This document shows, in pieces, positions 51,194-60,074 of a DNA stretch of 64,000 bases. The position numbers and the translations under genes are program-made. Below the pieces are notes generated by a model. That model saw only the letters and a list, made by a program, of their open reading frames with translations, ran no database searches and was not told the DNA's origin. Source of the stretch: Sagittula salina (GTDB lineage: Bacteria; Pseudomonadota; Alphaproteobacteria; Rhodobacterales; Rhodobacteraceae); contig NZ_JAGISH010000005.1 in the NCBI RefSeq assembly GCF_017813235.1, positions 1-64,000 of the forward strand. The letters run 5' to 3'. Numbering within the stretch: position 1 is the stretch's first letter; each line of letters starts with the position of its first letter.

Positions 51194-51781
51194 ATGCGCG
51201 TACTCACGATCCTTGCCCATCCGCTACCCGGCAGCCTCAGCCACCGTTTCGCGGACCGGCTGCAACGGGACCTGACCGCACGGCGGCATGATATTGTCTT
51301 ACACGATCTGTATGCAGAGGGTTTCGATCCGCGCCTGACCGCGCAGGAACGCCGCGGCTGGTACGACACGCCGTTCGAGGATCGCGTCAGCCTGCAAACG
51401 GCGGAGGGGCTTATGCTGGTTTTTCCAACATGGTGGTTCGGCCTGCCAGCCATCCTGAAGGGCTGGATCGACCGGAGTTTCCTGCCCGGGGTGGCCTTTG
51501 ACCACGACCCGGCGCGCGGAACGATAGAGCCTGCCCTGCCCGCTCTGCGGGCTGTCCTTGCCGTCACCACGCTGGGCAGCCCCCCCATCTATGATCATCT
51601 CGTGATGCGTCAGCCGGTCCGGCGTATGCTGAAACACGGGCTGATCCGCGCCTGCGCACCGCGCGCACGATTTGACATGCTCTCGCTCTACCGCGCCGAG
51701 TCGATGACCGACATGCGCCTCAAAGGCTTCGAAGCAAAGCTTGACCGCGCCGCGCAGCACCTCTTTCCAACGGAGTCCTGA
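51194..51781 (+). CDS. NAD(P)H-dependent oxidoreductase (flavodoxin fold, MdaB-like)
   Basis: The 195-aa protein starts 'MRVLTILAHPLPGSLSHRFA', the phosphate-binding loop of flavodoxin-fold quinone reductases. It continues 'GLMLVFPTWWFGLPAILKGWIDRSF' (landmark FPTWWFGLPAILKG), the FMN/FAD ring site. Family members reduce quinones by two electrons. It is followed three bases later by a YbaK-type deacylase gene. Confidence 0.9.
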   Translation: MRVLTILAHPLPGSLSHRFADRLQRDLTARRHDIVLHDLYAEGFDPRLTAQERRGWYDTPFEDRVSLQTAEGLMLVFPTWWFGLPAILKGWIDRSFLPGVAFDHDPARGTIEPALPALRAVLAVTTLGSPPIYDHLVMRQPVRRMLKHGLIRACAPRARFDMLSLYRAESMTDMRLKGFEAKLDRAAQHLFPTES

Positions 51782-51784
51782 ACC

Positions 51785-52252
51785 ATGTCGAAAAGCCTCG
51801 CCCGGGTCCGGAAGGCCATAGAGGCCGCAGACCTTTCCAGCACCATCCAGGAGGTCGACAAGGCCCGCACCGCGCAGGAGGCCGCCGATACGGTGGGTTG
51901 CGACCTCGACCAGATTGCCAAGTCGATCATCTTCAAGGCGGAGACCTCCGGCGAGGCAGTTCTGTTCCTGACGGCGGGCGGCAACCGTGTCTGTGCCCGG
52001 AAAGCATCTGACCTTGCAGGTGAACCGCTGGGGAAGGCCGACGCCGCGTTGATCCGGGCGCAGACGGGGTTCGCCATCGGAGGCGTCTCGCCGCTGGGTC
52101 ACCTTTCGCCAATCCGGGCGTGGCTTGACCCGCGACTGCTGGCCTTCGACAGGGTTTGGGCGGCGGCAGGCACACCACGCCATCTCTTTGACGTCGACCC
52201 GGCCATACTGCCGGTCCTGATAGGCGCAGTTCTGGCGGATTTCGTCGAGTAG
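51785..52252 (+). CDS. YbaK/EbsC-family aminoacyl-tRNA deacylase
   Basis: The 155-aa protein shows 'AQEAADTVGCDLDQIAKSI', 'IFKAETSGEAVLFLTAGGNR' and 'FAIGGVSPLGHL', the INS/YbaK fold that hydrolyses mischarged aminoacyl-tRNAs (usually Cys- or Ala-tRNAPro). The 'IGGVSPLGH' segment is the active-site loop. It is adjacent to the oxidoreductase gene and likely cotranscribed with it. Confidence 0.92.
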   Translation: MSKSLARVRKAIEAADLSSTIQEVDKARTAQEAADTVGCDLDQIAKSIIFKAETSGEAVLFLTAGGNRVCARKASDLAGEPLGKADAALIRAQTGFAIGGVSPLGHLSPIRAWLDPRLLAFDRVWAAAGTPRHLFDVDPAILPVLIGAVLADFVE

Positions 52253-52281
52253 ATTCTCGGCAATGCCCGCCAAGAGCGAAA

Positions 52282-52359
52282 ATGTAAAAAAGGTTCACAT
52301 CAGCTCTTGAAAGCCGGGCGCTGCGTCCCGATCTCCTGTAATGTGAAAGTCATTCACAT
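52282..52359 (+). promoter_or_regulatory. Two ATGTGAA-n5-TTCACAT type operators upstream of DUF2852 gene
   Basis: ATGTGAA-agtca-TTCACAT (52341-52359) is a perfect 7-bp inverted repeat. ATGTAAA-aaagg-TTCACAT (52282-52300) is the same 19-bp architecture with one arm mismatch. Both lie in the 129-bp gap before the gene at 52382, so a dimeric regulator probably controls it. Centres are 59 bp apart. The regulator is unknown. Confidence 0.65.
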
Positions 52360-52381
52360 AAACTTTTGAACGGAGAGAGAC

Positions 52382-52819
52382 ATGACCACCGCCGCATATC
52401 ACGCCGAATTGCCCGCCACCGCCGGCTGGCTTTCCCGGTCGGAGGCCTGGCTGGATTCCAAGGGCAAGGGTGCCTGGATCGCGGCCATGGTTCTTGGGTT
52501 CATTTTCTTCTGGCCTGTTGGCCTCGCCCTGCTGGGCTACATGATCTGGAGCAAACGCATGTTCGGAAAAGGCTGTTCGCACCGCCGCACCAACCACACC
52601 GCCCGCCACACTGCATGGGCCGCCATGAAACCCTCGGGTAACAGTGCCTTTGACGCCTACAAGACCGAAACGCTGCGCCGGCTCGAGCATGAGCAGGAAG
52701 CCTTTGAGGCCTTCCTCGAGCGTCTGCGCGAAGCCAAGGACAAAGCCGAATTCGACCAGTTCATGGATGATCGTGCAAAGCGTGCCGCTGAAATGGCCAA
52801 GGTGGAAGAAGAAGCGTAA
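52382..52819 (+). CDS. DUF2852 family protein
   Basis: This 145-aa protein has one membrane helix (about 32-57, 'AWIAAMVLGFIFFWPVGLAL', then 'LGYMIWSKRMFG') and a charged helical C-terminal half (95-145, 'AYKTETLRRLEHEQEAFEAFLERL' in part), as in DUF2852. The tail is predicted coiled coil. Function is unknown. Paired palindromic operators lie just upstream, so it is specifically regulated. Confidence 0.88.
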   Translation: MTTAAYHAELPATAGWLSRSEAWLDSKGKGAWIAAMVLGFIFFWPVGLALLGYMIWSKRMFGKGCSHRRTNHTARHTAWAAMKPSGNSAFDAYKTETLRRLEHEQEAFEAFLERLREAKDKAEFDQFMDDRAKRAAEMAKVEEEA

Positions 52820-52836
52820 GCTGAAACAAGACTCGG

Positions 52837-52862
52837 ACGGGGCCGCAGGTCGGCCCCGTTTC
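52837..52862 (+). terminator. Rho-independent terminator after DUF2852 gene
   Basis: Stem ACGGGGCCG/CGGCCCCGT with 5-nt loop (52837-52845, 52851-52859), followed by TTT. It separates the DUF2852 gene from the RDD gene. Confidence 0.75.
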
Positions 52863-52913
52863 CCTGTCCATCGCACCGCGTACAGGGCCACACAAGAACC
52901 GCGAGGGACCGCA

Positions 52914-53357
52914 ATGTTTTACGAAGAGATGAGCCACCTGCCCGACCCCGACCGTCAGGCTGGCTTTTACGACGGTGTTACCGTGAAGCGTGGCCTGGCC
53001 TGGCTGGTCGATACGGTGCTGATCGCGCTTGCCACCGCCGTGCTGGCCACCATCACCATCGTCGGCCTGTTCATGATCCCTATGATCTACCTGCTGGTGG
53101 GGTTTGTCTATCGCTGGGCAACGCTGTCGCGCGGATCGGCCACGTGGGGCATGCGCCTGATGTCGATCGAGTTGCGCGACGCCTGGGGCCAGCGCCTGAG
53201 CCCCGGCCTCGCCTTTCTGCACGTGGCGGGATACGTGGTTTCCATGTCGACCGTTCTGATCCAGTGCGTGTCCGTCGTACTCATGTTCGTAGACGCGCGC
53301 GGGCGGGGGCTTACCGACATGGTGCTGGGCACCGTGATGCTGAACCGGCGGGCCTGA
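52914..53357 (+). CDS. RDD family membrane protein
   Basis: The 147-aa protein has the RDD layout: 'VTVKRGLAWLVDTVLIALAT' with the family's Arg and Asp (RxxAxxxD), membrane helices at about 33-65 and 98-123, and 'LSRGSATWGMRLMSIELRDAW', the second signature. Family function is not well defined; some members transport ions or compatible solutes. The start at 52914 follows a gagg-type site. A Bpt gene follows after 285 bp. Confidence 0.88.
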   Translation: MFYEEMSHLPDPDRQAGFYDGVTVKRGLAWLVDTVLIALATAVLATITIVGLFMIPMIYLLVGFVYRWATLSRGSATWGMRLMSIELRDAWGQRLSPGLAFLHVAGYVVSMSTVLIQCVSVVLMFVDARGRGLTDMVLGTVMLNRRA

Positions 53358-53642
53358 CCGGTCTGGAGCCGCCCTGGGGCCACGCTTTCGGGTGCCAGAC
53401 CGGAATCGTGATCCCGCCATTCGGATCCCGACCCCTTGAGACCGCCCGCGCAGGACATACCTGAAGCCGGTATCGGGCTCCCGCCACGCGAGAGTCCGTC
53501 CTTGTTCGGCCTCTCTGCGGCCTTTGTTAACCGTCCGCCCGGAAAAGGCCCCAAAGACAGGGCCTTCCCCATAATGGGGGGCTTGGCGACGGGGGTCATC
53601 GTTGTTACCGTTTCATTAAACTCCACCGGGTTAAAGACGATC

Positions 53643-54455
53643 ATGCGCCATTCGCTGCCGCTCGCTCCGCAGTTTTATGTCACTGCGCCCCAGCCTTGCC
53701 CGTATCTGGACGGGAGGATGGAACGCAAGCTGTTCACCGCGCTACAGGGCGACGGCGCCCAGAAGCTGAACGATGCGCTGTCAAAGCAGGGCTTCCGGCG
53801 GTCGCAGAACGTCCTTTACCGGCCGTCCTGCTCCGATTGCGCCGCCTGCATGTCGGCGCGTATCGATGTCAGCCGCTTCTCGCCGACCCGGTCGCAGAAG
53901 CGCACGCTGAAGAAGAACGCCCGCTTTGTCCGCCGCGCAACCAGCCCTTGGGCCACCGAAGAACAATACGACCTCTTCCGTCGTTATCTCGACACACGGC
54001 ACGCCGACGGCGGCATGGCGGATATGGATGTCTTCGAGTTTGCCGCGATGATCGAGGAGACGCCGATCCGCTCGCGCGTGATCGAATACCTCGATGAGGA
54101 GTCGAACGAACTGAGGGCGACCTGCCTGACCGACATGCTCGATGACGGGCTGAGCATGGTCTACTCCTTCTACGATCCCAAACTGCACCGCAATTCGCTG
54201 GGCACGTGGATGATCCTTGACCACATCCAGATCGCACAGGAAACCGGGCTGCCTTACGTCTATCTTGGTTACTGGGTGCCGAATTCAGAGAAGATGGGTT
54301 ACAAAGCGCAATTTTCCGGGTTTGAAATCTATCACCGCGGCGAATGGCAGGCACTGGACGACCCGGCCAATTTCGAGGCCGATACCCACCCGCTGTCCAC
54401 CGATCCGATCGCGGAGCAGGTCGCCAATATATCCATCCCCGACAGCCGGAACTGA
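53643..54455 (+). CDS. bpt: Aspartate/glutamate leucyltransferase
   Basis: The 270-aa protein matches Bpt/Ate1-type transferases: '[17 protein letters not shown]' and the Cys cluster '[18 protein letters not shown]' at the N-terminus; '[20 protein letters not shown]' and '[16 protein letters not shown]' in the GNAT-like C-terminal part. It transfers leucine to N-terminal Asp or Glu of proteins, creating an N-degron for ClpS/ClpAP. The ATG at 53643 fits the family; the frame is open but non-coding upstream. Confidence 0.93.
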   Translation: MRHSLPLAPQFYVTAPQPCPYLDGRMERKLFTALQGDGAQKLNDALSKQGFRRSQNVLYRPSCSDCAACMSARIDVSRFSPTRSQKRTLKKNARFVRRATSPWATEEQYDLFRRYLDTRHADGGMADMDVFEFAAMIEETPIRSRVIEYLDEESNELRATCLTDMLDDGLSMVYSFYDPKLHRNSLGTWMILDHIQIAQETGLPYVYLGYWVPNSEKMGYKAQFSGFEIYHRGEWQALDDPANFEADTHPLSTDPIAEQVANISIPDSRN

Positions 54456-54771
54456 AGCGCCGCACCACGCGCTCAATTGGTGTAGTGCCGCGTTGCGTCC
54501 GGGCCGCACCCTCTCCCTTTGCACCTGTGACCGCGCCGTCCGCTTGCCGCCTAACCCTATGGATCGGCTGCGGGACATAAGACTTCGCATCCGATTTTGT
54601 GCAGCAATTGCAATCGCCTGCACATGGACAGGCCCGACTGCATCCCTGCGCCGGACGATTGCACAACAGCGCGTTAAGTTCTCGTCAAGACCGCACTTCT
54701 ACGCATCGGAATCATGCGCGGGAAGGCCATATCCCGGGCTGGGTCGCAACCGCGAAAGGATACAGGACATC
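54456..54771 (+). other. Gap of 316 bp without a gene
   Basis: I see no open frame with coding character and no tRNA fold here. It holds the leader of the small gene at 54772, including an AAAGGA site. Several short ttgca/tgcaa words occur around 54595-54670, but none form a clear operator. Confidence 0.5.
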
Positions 54772-54990
54772 ATGCAGACCTACGCCGATATGCTTGAACA
54801 TGCACGGATCGATACGTCGCTCTTGCCCAGGGAAGAACGCATACGGCTGGCCCGCGGGCTGGTCCTGCCGCTCCTGGTTCATATCGCTGAAACCGTGCAA
54901 GCCGAGGATGGCCTCAGAGGCGGGGAGACATTCGCCACGCTGCAAGAGATGTTCGACGGGATCGACACCGCCCTGATGAAGGCGGCCTGA
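54772..54990 (+). CDS. Small hypothetical protein (72 aa)
   Basis: The reading starts MQTYADMLEHARIDTSLLPR after an aaaggataca site and ends LMKAA. It is acidic, helical and soluble, with 'EERIRLARGLVLPLLVHIAE' amphipathic in the middle. No family is recognised. It stands alone and faces the TRAP operon across a bidirectional hairpin. Confidence 0.6.
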   Translation: MQTYADMLEHARIDTSLLPREERIRLARGLVLPLLVHIAETVQAEDGLRGGETFATLQEMFDGIDTALMKAA

Positions 54991-55010
54991 CCCCGCCCCG
55001 GATCCACAAA

Positions 55011-55034
55011 GGCCGCGCCCAACCGGACGCGGCC
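55011..55034. terminator. Bidirectional hairpin between convergent genes
   Basis: Stem GGCCGCG/CGCGGCC (55011-55017, 55028-55034), with TTTG following on the reverse strand and CTTG on the forward strand. It sits between the convergent 54772-54990 gene and the TRAP large permease gene. Confidence 0.6.
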
Positions 55035-55058
55035 CTTGCTACATGGTCCACGGGGCGC

Positions 55059-57413
55059 TTAGCCGCCCAGCAGGCTCGGCACGATGGTGACAATCCCCGG
55101 GAAGACCGAGAGCAGCAACAGCGCGGCCACCTGGATCAGCACGAACGGGATGACGCCGCGGTAGATGTGGCCTGTCGTGACTTCCTTCGGTGCAACACCG
55201 CGCAGATAGAACAGCGCAAAGCCGAAGGGTGGTGTCAGGAAGGACGTCTGCAGGTTCACCGCGATCATGATCGTCACCCATTTCGGATCGAAATGCGCGC
55301 CGTAGATCACCGGACCCACAATGGGGATCACGATGTACACGATCTCGAGGAAGTCGAGGACGAAACCCAGCACGAACAGCACCAGCATCACGATGATGAA
55401 GACCGTCCGCACGTCGTCAAAGCTTCGCAGAAAGTCCTGGATGTACTCTTCGCCCCCGAAGGAGATTACCACGAGGTTCAGCAGCTGCGAGGCGATCAGG
55501 ATGGTGAAGACCATCGAGGTCACCTTGGCCGTTTCCCGCACTGCCGGGGTCAGTACGCCCGCCTTGAACAGCACCCAGCAGCTGAAGAACAACCCGAAAA
55601 GGGCATAGAGCCACAGCGCATAGGTAAAGACAAAGGCGATCCAGCTTTCCACGCTGACGGTGTCGGTGTTAATCCGCAGGTCGAAGTTGACGCCCATCAG
55701 GATCATCACGATCGTCGCCAGCGTCGACCAGATGATGACCTTTGGCGATTGTCCCTGATCCCCCAGCTTGCGATAGGCCGCAAGCATGATGGCACCCGCT
55801 GCACCCAGTGCCGCCGCAGGCGTCGGGTTGGTGATACCACCAAGGATGGACCCCAGAACCGCAACGATCAGAACCAGCGGCGGGAAGACCACGCGCAGAA
55901 GTTCGTTCTTCGCCAAAAGCTTGAACGCGTAGACGACCCCATAAAGCGTGATGATCCACGGGATCAGCATGGCAACGACTGTCCAGGACGACGAAGAGGT
56001 CGGCCCGATCAGCAGCCAGTCGACCACGAGGCCCAGCACGATGCCAGCCGCGCCGATCTGCAACGGCAGCGGGTTCGCCGAGGGCGACACCCCGCGCGCC
56101 ACCGACAGGATCAGTCCGAACATCACCGCAAAGACGGCAAGCCCGGTGCCGATGGGCGCCGCATTTGCGATCTTCGCTGCGCGGAGGGCCTCGATCTCTT
56201 CCGGCGACAGACGATGGCTTTCCTGCACGCCTCCCGCGTCTTCGATCGCCTGTTGCTCGGCCACGGCCGTATCCCAGGCCGCTTGACCGTGCAGCTCGAT
56301 CATCGAGGTTTTGCACTGCTCGCCGACCTTGGTGCGCAGCGATGCCGTGGCACCGGCGTCAGAGTAGCTATCCACACGGATCGTCTGCGAGCCCACAACA
56401 TTGACCTGCCCAAGGATCACCGCGCCGAGGATCAGGGCCAGAGGCACACCGAGGTACCAGGTAAAGGCTTCGCCACGCGTGACTGCCTCACCGTTCGACT
56501 CGCCCAACGCAACGGCGGGCGCCTTCGACGGGTTCAGCATCGCATAGCCAAAGGCATAAGCGGCATAAAGGCCCGCCAAGAGGATGCCCGGCAACAGCGC
56601 CGCCTGAAAAAGAGTACCGACAGAAACAACCGCCGGCTTGCCGAGATAGGTCAGCGCGTCGGAGCACCCCGCCAGAACGGCGCGTTCGTCCTGCGCGGTG
56701 GAGTAAAGGTCACCCGCCAGCGTGCCCAGAAGGACGATCACGATGGAGGGCGGAATGATCTGCCCCAGCGTGCCGGATGCCGCGATGACACCCGTCGCCA
56801 GTTCCGGCGAGTAGTTGTTGCGCAGCATGGTGGGCAGCGCGAGCAGGCCCATGGTCACGACCGTCGCGCCGACGATGCCGGTGGAGGCCGCGAGGAACGC
56901 GCCAACAACCACGATGGATACCGCCAGCCCCCCCGGCAGCGGCCCAAAGACCCGCGCCATGGTCGTCAGAAGATCGTTGGCGATCTTCGAACGTTCCAGC
57001 ACGATCCCCATCAGCACGAACATCAGCACTGCCAGCAGCGTCTCGATCGACTGGCCGGCGATGACGCGTTCGTTCACGCGGTTCACGATGAACGAGATGT
57101 TGCGATCCATCGCCACCTGCCATCCGTTCTGGAAAAGCGCGTGCGCCTCCCGCGGCAGGTCCGGATAGCGGAAGACGGAAATCGCCTTCTCCGGCACGCC
57201 CTGCGCCAGAAGCGCCGCGTATTCCGTCGACCCGGTGTCGATGGCCTGATGCATCAGCAGACCCGCGCTGTCGAGCGAAGCGATGATGCCAAATGAGATC
57301 ATACCCGCGCCCCCGATGGCAAAGGCCACCGGGAAGCCCGAGAGAATGGCCGAGAACAGCGTCAAAAAGACGATGATCAGCCCGATCTCGATGCCGTCCA
57401 ATCCGAAAAGCAT
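55059..57413 (-). CDS. TRAP transporter large permease (DctM type, extended)
   Basis: At 784 aa this is far longer than the usual DctM of about 430. The core elements are there ('GIVGATVVTMGLLALPTMLR' in landmark GIVGATVVTMG; 'TGVIAASGTLGQIIPPSIVI' in landmark SGTLGQIIPPS; late 'LTPPFGFALFYLRGVAP'). They are interrupted by a soluble insert near the N-terminus (about 60-118) and another at about 341-415 that is charged and contains one Cys. Both inserts are probably periplasmic or cytoplasmic loops. It forms the transporter with the small permease and DctP-type protein encoded upstream. Large DctM variants occur in the 'mannitol/chloroaromatic' annotation group; the substrate is unknown. Confidence 0.92.
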   Translation of the reverse strand: MLFGLDGIEIGLIIVFLTLFSAILSGFPVAFAIGGAGMISFGIIASLDSAGLLMHQAIDTGSTEYAALLAQGVPEKAISVFRYPDLPREAHALFQNGWQVAMDRNISFIVNRVNERVIAGQSIETLLAVLMFVLMGIVLERSKIANDLLTTMARVFGPLPGGLAVSIVVVGAFLAASTGIVGATVVTMGLLALPTMLRNNYSPELATGVIAASGTLGQIIPPSIVIVLLGTLAGDLYSTAQDERAVLAGCSDALTYLGKPAVVSVGTLFQAALLPGILLAGLYAAYAFGYAMLNPSKAPAVALGESNGEAVTRGEAFTWYLGVPLALILGAVILGQVNVVGSQTIRVDSYSDAGATASLRTKVGEQCKTSMIELHGQAAWDTAVAEQQAIEDAGGVQESHRLSPEEIEALRAAKIANAAPIGTGLAVFAVMFGLILSVARGVSPSANPLPLQIGAAGIVLGLVVDWLLIGPTSSSSWTVVAMLIPWIITLYGVVYAFKLLAKNELLRVVFPPLVLIVAVLGSILGGITNPTPAAALGAAGAIMLAAYRKLGDQGQSPKVIIWSTLATIVMILMGVNFDLRINTDTVSVESWIAFVFTYALWLYALFGLFFSCWVLFKAGVLTPAVRETAKVTSMVFTILIASQLLNLVVISFGGEEYIQDFLRSFDDVRTVFIIVMLVLFVLGFVLDFLEIVYIVIPIVGPVIYGAHFDPKWVTIMIAVNLQTSFLTPPFGFALFYLRGVAPKEVTTGHIYRGVIPFVLIQVAALLLLSVFPGIVTIVPSLLGG

Positions 57414-57429
57414 TTTCTAGTCTGCCCCC

Positions 57430-58350
57430 TCAGAATTCCGCGTGATCGTAGGGTTCTTCACCCACTTCGAGCACGTCATTGTCTGCGTATTTTCCTTCGG
57501 ACTCCTCGCCTTCGACCCATTCGAGGAATGAGCGGTAGAAGAAGGTCCATGCCTGAATGAAAATCAGCCCGATCATCACCACCATCAGCACCTTGAACAG
57601 GAAATATGCGTTGAAGCCGTTCGGGCTGGGCCCGATGGTTTCCACGTTCCATTTCATGATACGAGCCTTGGCAAGCAGTTGCTCCAGCTTGTTCGAGGCC
57701 GACGGGTTCGGCACGATCAGGCCGCGCCACAGGAAGAACCAGGTGTAAAGCCAGAGAAGCACCGCCATCGGGATCATGAAGATCAGCGATCCGACCATGT
57801 CGATCACGCGCTTTGCCCGGAAGGAAATCGCGGAATAAACGAGGTCGACCCGTACATGACCGCCCTGAATGAAGGTGTAGGTCAGGCAGAGCGCAACCAC
57901 CATCGCGTTATAGAGCTTCAACTCCTCGCCCCACCACGACACGTCGAAGCCTACCGGGATGCCGAAGCCGATCATGATGTCCGGCCGGGCAAAGATGCGC
58001 TGGATGAAGACGATGATGACCTGCTGCAACACCATCACGAGACCCGCCCAGGCAAAGAACCGCCCGATCCAGTTGCCCATGAATTCCAGCCCGATCACAA
58101 CGTTCCACAGGAACTGCCGTTTCCACAGTCCCACGAGGAAGATCACGAGGAAGAAGGTGAAGGCCACGAAGAAGAATTCGACCGACGCGCCGTAATAGAC
58201 AAAGCGCATGACCGCGGTCTTGTCCGACCAGTCAAGCCAGCTTGCGGGGTGCGTGATCGCATACCCCAGATTCCAGAATGCCATGGCGAAGTTCTGCAGG
58301 ACCCAGCCGATCCCCGCAAAGACTCCGCCGCCTGCCGCGGATTCGTCCAT
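57430..58350 (-). CDS. TRAP transporter small permease (DctQ type, extended)
   Basis: The 306-aa protein is also long for DctQ (usually 160-220). Four to five membrane helices are visible, with the family stretch 'GHVRVDLVYSAISFRAKRVI' (landmark GHVRVDLVY). A C-terminal part with one more helix ('AYFLFKVLMVVMIGLIFIQA') and an acidic tail follows. It lies 16 bp upstream of the large permease and is separated from the binding-protein gene by a hairpin. Confidence 0.9.
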   Translation of the reverse strand: MDESAAGGGVFAGIGWVLQNFAMAFWNLGYAITHPASWLDWSDKTAVMRFVYYGASVEFFFVAFTFFLVIFLVGLWKRQFLWNVVIGLEFMGNWIGRFFAWAGLVMVLQQVIIVFIQRIFARPDIMIGFGIPVGFDVSWWGEELKLYNAMVVALCLTYTFIQGGHVRVDLVYSAISFRAKRVIDMVGSLIFMIPMAVLLWLYTWFFLWRGLIVPNPSASNKLEQLLAKARIMKWNVETIGPSPNGFNAYFLFKVLMVVMIGLIFIQAWTFFYRSFLEWVEGEESEGKYADNDVLEVGEEPYDHAEF

Positions 58351-58464
58351 GATGCTCCCCGTAGTTTGTCCCGCCCGATGAGGCCATGGCGCCCAGATTC
58401 ACTCAGGCCTCACGGGCAGCGAACCGGATACGCGCCTGCGTACCCGGCTCGCGAAAGTGAACGG

Positions 58465-58480
58465 AGCCCCCGAAGGGGCC
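58465..58480 (-). terminator. Hairpin between dctP- and dctQ-type genes
   Basis: A short GC-rich stem (GCCCC-cgaa-GGGGC) lies between the binding-protein stop and the permease start on the reverse strand. Such intercistronic hairpins are common in TRAP operons and would lower permease expression relative to the binding protein. It lacks a proper T-run. Confidence 0.45.
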
Positions 58481-58498
58481 CCGCGTAGCGATCAGGCC

Positions 58499-59584
58499 TT
58501 ACTGACCCAGCACGCGGACGCGCTGCTGAACGTAGAAGCCGTCCGATTTGTTGATCCACGATGCGGAGGTCGCCAGGCTCTCCTCGAAGGAGGTGCGGAT
58601 CTTTGCGAACAGTTCGTCGTTCATGTTCTCGTCCATGACCTCTTTGGAGGCCGCGCCGAAGGCATCCCACACGTCGTCGGAGAACTGCAGCGTCTTCACG
58701 CCCTGCGCCTGCAGGCGTGCCAGCGCGGCACCGTTGTTCGCCAGCGTTTCGGCCAGCTGGTAGTGCGTGGTCGCCATGGAGGCGTACTGCAGGATCGACT
58801 TGTGCTGGTCCGACAGTTCGTTCCAGACGTCGAGGTTGACGTTTGCCGACAGCGCCGAACCCGGCTCATGGAAACCTGCGGTGTAGTAGATCTTCGCGAC
58901 TTCCTGGAAGCCCGCGCGCTCGTCCGCCAGCGGGCCGACCCACTCGAGGCCGTCCAGCGCGCCCGAGGACAGCGCCTGATAGAGTTCACCGCCGGGAATG
59001 TTCTGAACCGAAGCGCCGAGCTTGCCCAGAACCTGACCGCCAAGGCCTGGCATGCGGAACTTCAGGCCGTTGAAGTCGTCAGCCGTCTTGATCTCGTTGC
59101 GGAACCAGCCGCCGGATTGCGAACCGGAGTTGCCCGCCATCAGGCCCTTCAGGTTGAAGATCGCGCCCAGCTCGTCGTGCAGGTCCTGACCACCGCCATG
59201 GTAGTACCAGTTCACCATTTCCTGCGCGGTGCCGCCAAAGGGCACGGCGGTGAAATAGGCAAAGCCCGGGTGCTGGCCAATGAAGTAGTAGTCGGCGGCA
59301 TGATACATGTCCGCCTGGCCCGAGGACACGGCGTCGAACACTTCGAACGCCCCCACCAGTTCGCCCGGCGCCTTCAGGTCGATGGTCAGGTCGCCGCCGG
59401 ACAGCTCGCCAACGAATTTCACCAGATATTGTGCGGCATCATCAAGCACGGCAAAGCCGCGCGGCCACGAGGTGACCATGGTCAGGGTCCGCTTGCCCTG
59501 TGCGTAGACCGGCGCCGCCAGAGTCGATGCAGCAGCTGCGCCCGCGCCCACCGTCGAGGCGCGCAGGAAAGAACGACGATCCAT
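58499..59584 (-). CDS. TRAP transporter substrate-binding protein (DctP type, Tat-exported)
   Basis: The 361-aa protein starts with a twin-arginine signal (MDRRSFLRASTVGAGAAAAS, cleavage near PVYAQ). DctP-fold features are 'LTMVTSWPRGFAVLDDAAQY', 'VPFGGTAQEMVNWYYHGGG' and 'KFRMPGLGGQVLGKLGASVQ'. The Tat signal and MVTSWP start resemble 2-oxo-acid binding TakP-type proteins, which suggests a carboxylate ligand; this is tentative. ATG at 59584 is set by the signal peptide. It leads the leftward TRAP operon. Confidence 0.93.
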   Translation of the reverse strand: MDRRSFLRASTVGAGAAAASTLAAPVYAQGKRTLTMVTSWPRGFAVLDDAAQYLVKFVGELSGGDLTIDLKAPGELVGAFEVFDAVSSGQADMYHAADYYFIGQHPGFAYFTAVPFGGTAQEMVNWYYHGGGQDLHDELGAIFNLKGLMAGNSGSQSGGWFRNEIKTADDFNGLKFRMPGLGGQVLGKLGASVQNIPGGELYQALSSGALDGLEWVGPLADERAGFQEVAKIYYTAGFHEPGSALSANVNLDVWNELSDQHKSILQYASMATTHYQLAETLANNGAALARLQAQGVKTLQFSDDVWDAFGAASKEVMDENMNDELFAKIRTSFEESLATSASWINKSDGFYVQQRVRVLGQ

Positions 59585-60074
59585 ATGGAATCCTCCCAGA
59601 TTCTCGTTTTGTGCGCAAAGCTCCCCACCTTGCGCAATTCCTTGAAAGTGCACGCACCCTAGGACCCGGTTTCAGGGTTGGGAATACCCACTGATACGGA
59701 GTTGGACAGAATCTTTAACACACCCCCGCTGCAGCGCAGCGCAGCTTTTTGCCTCTGGGTTGGGCGCTTGGTTGACGTGATCAACCGTGCCGCGCATCGC
59801 GTTTGTCTACCGCGTTGCGTGTACTAAAATGTCCCACGGCGCGCATCCACTCCGATACCATCACGAGGCCCGTGGTCACCAGCCGACCACCACCGGACCC
59901 GCCCCCCCCCGAAGGAAGTGACCAATTTCGCATACCATCAATTTCGCATAAATTCCACCAATCCGGCAGCACCCTGCTTCACAACGGACCAATCCCGCAG
60001 GGAAAACTGCGGGCCAGCGCACAGAACCCCGCATTTGCCCTTGCCAGCACCGTCCGCTTTGTTTTTCTGGCCCC
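59585..60074 (+). promoter_or_regulatory. Divergent TRAP/two-component control region
   Basis: This 490-bp gap separates the binding-protein gene (leftward) from the histidine kinase gene (rightward). It contains two perfect direct copies of caatttcgcata (59923-59934 and 59939-59950), 16 bp apart, which could be a response-regulator site. A C9 run at about 59901-59910 and AT-rich stretches lie on either side. No coding frame is convincing. Confidence 0.5.

Noticed and set aside
53436-53642. Upstream extension of the Bpt reading frame
   Set aside because: The frame is open but the residues lack family similarity and ATG 53643 gives the expected N-terminus.
55167-57296. 709-aa forward frame antisense to the TRAP large permease
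   Set aside because: It is charged and His/Asp/Arg-rich without motifs. The permease on the reverse strand is unmistakable.
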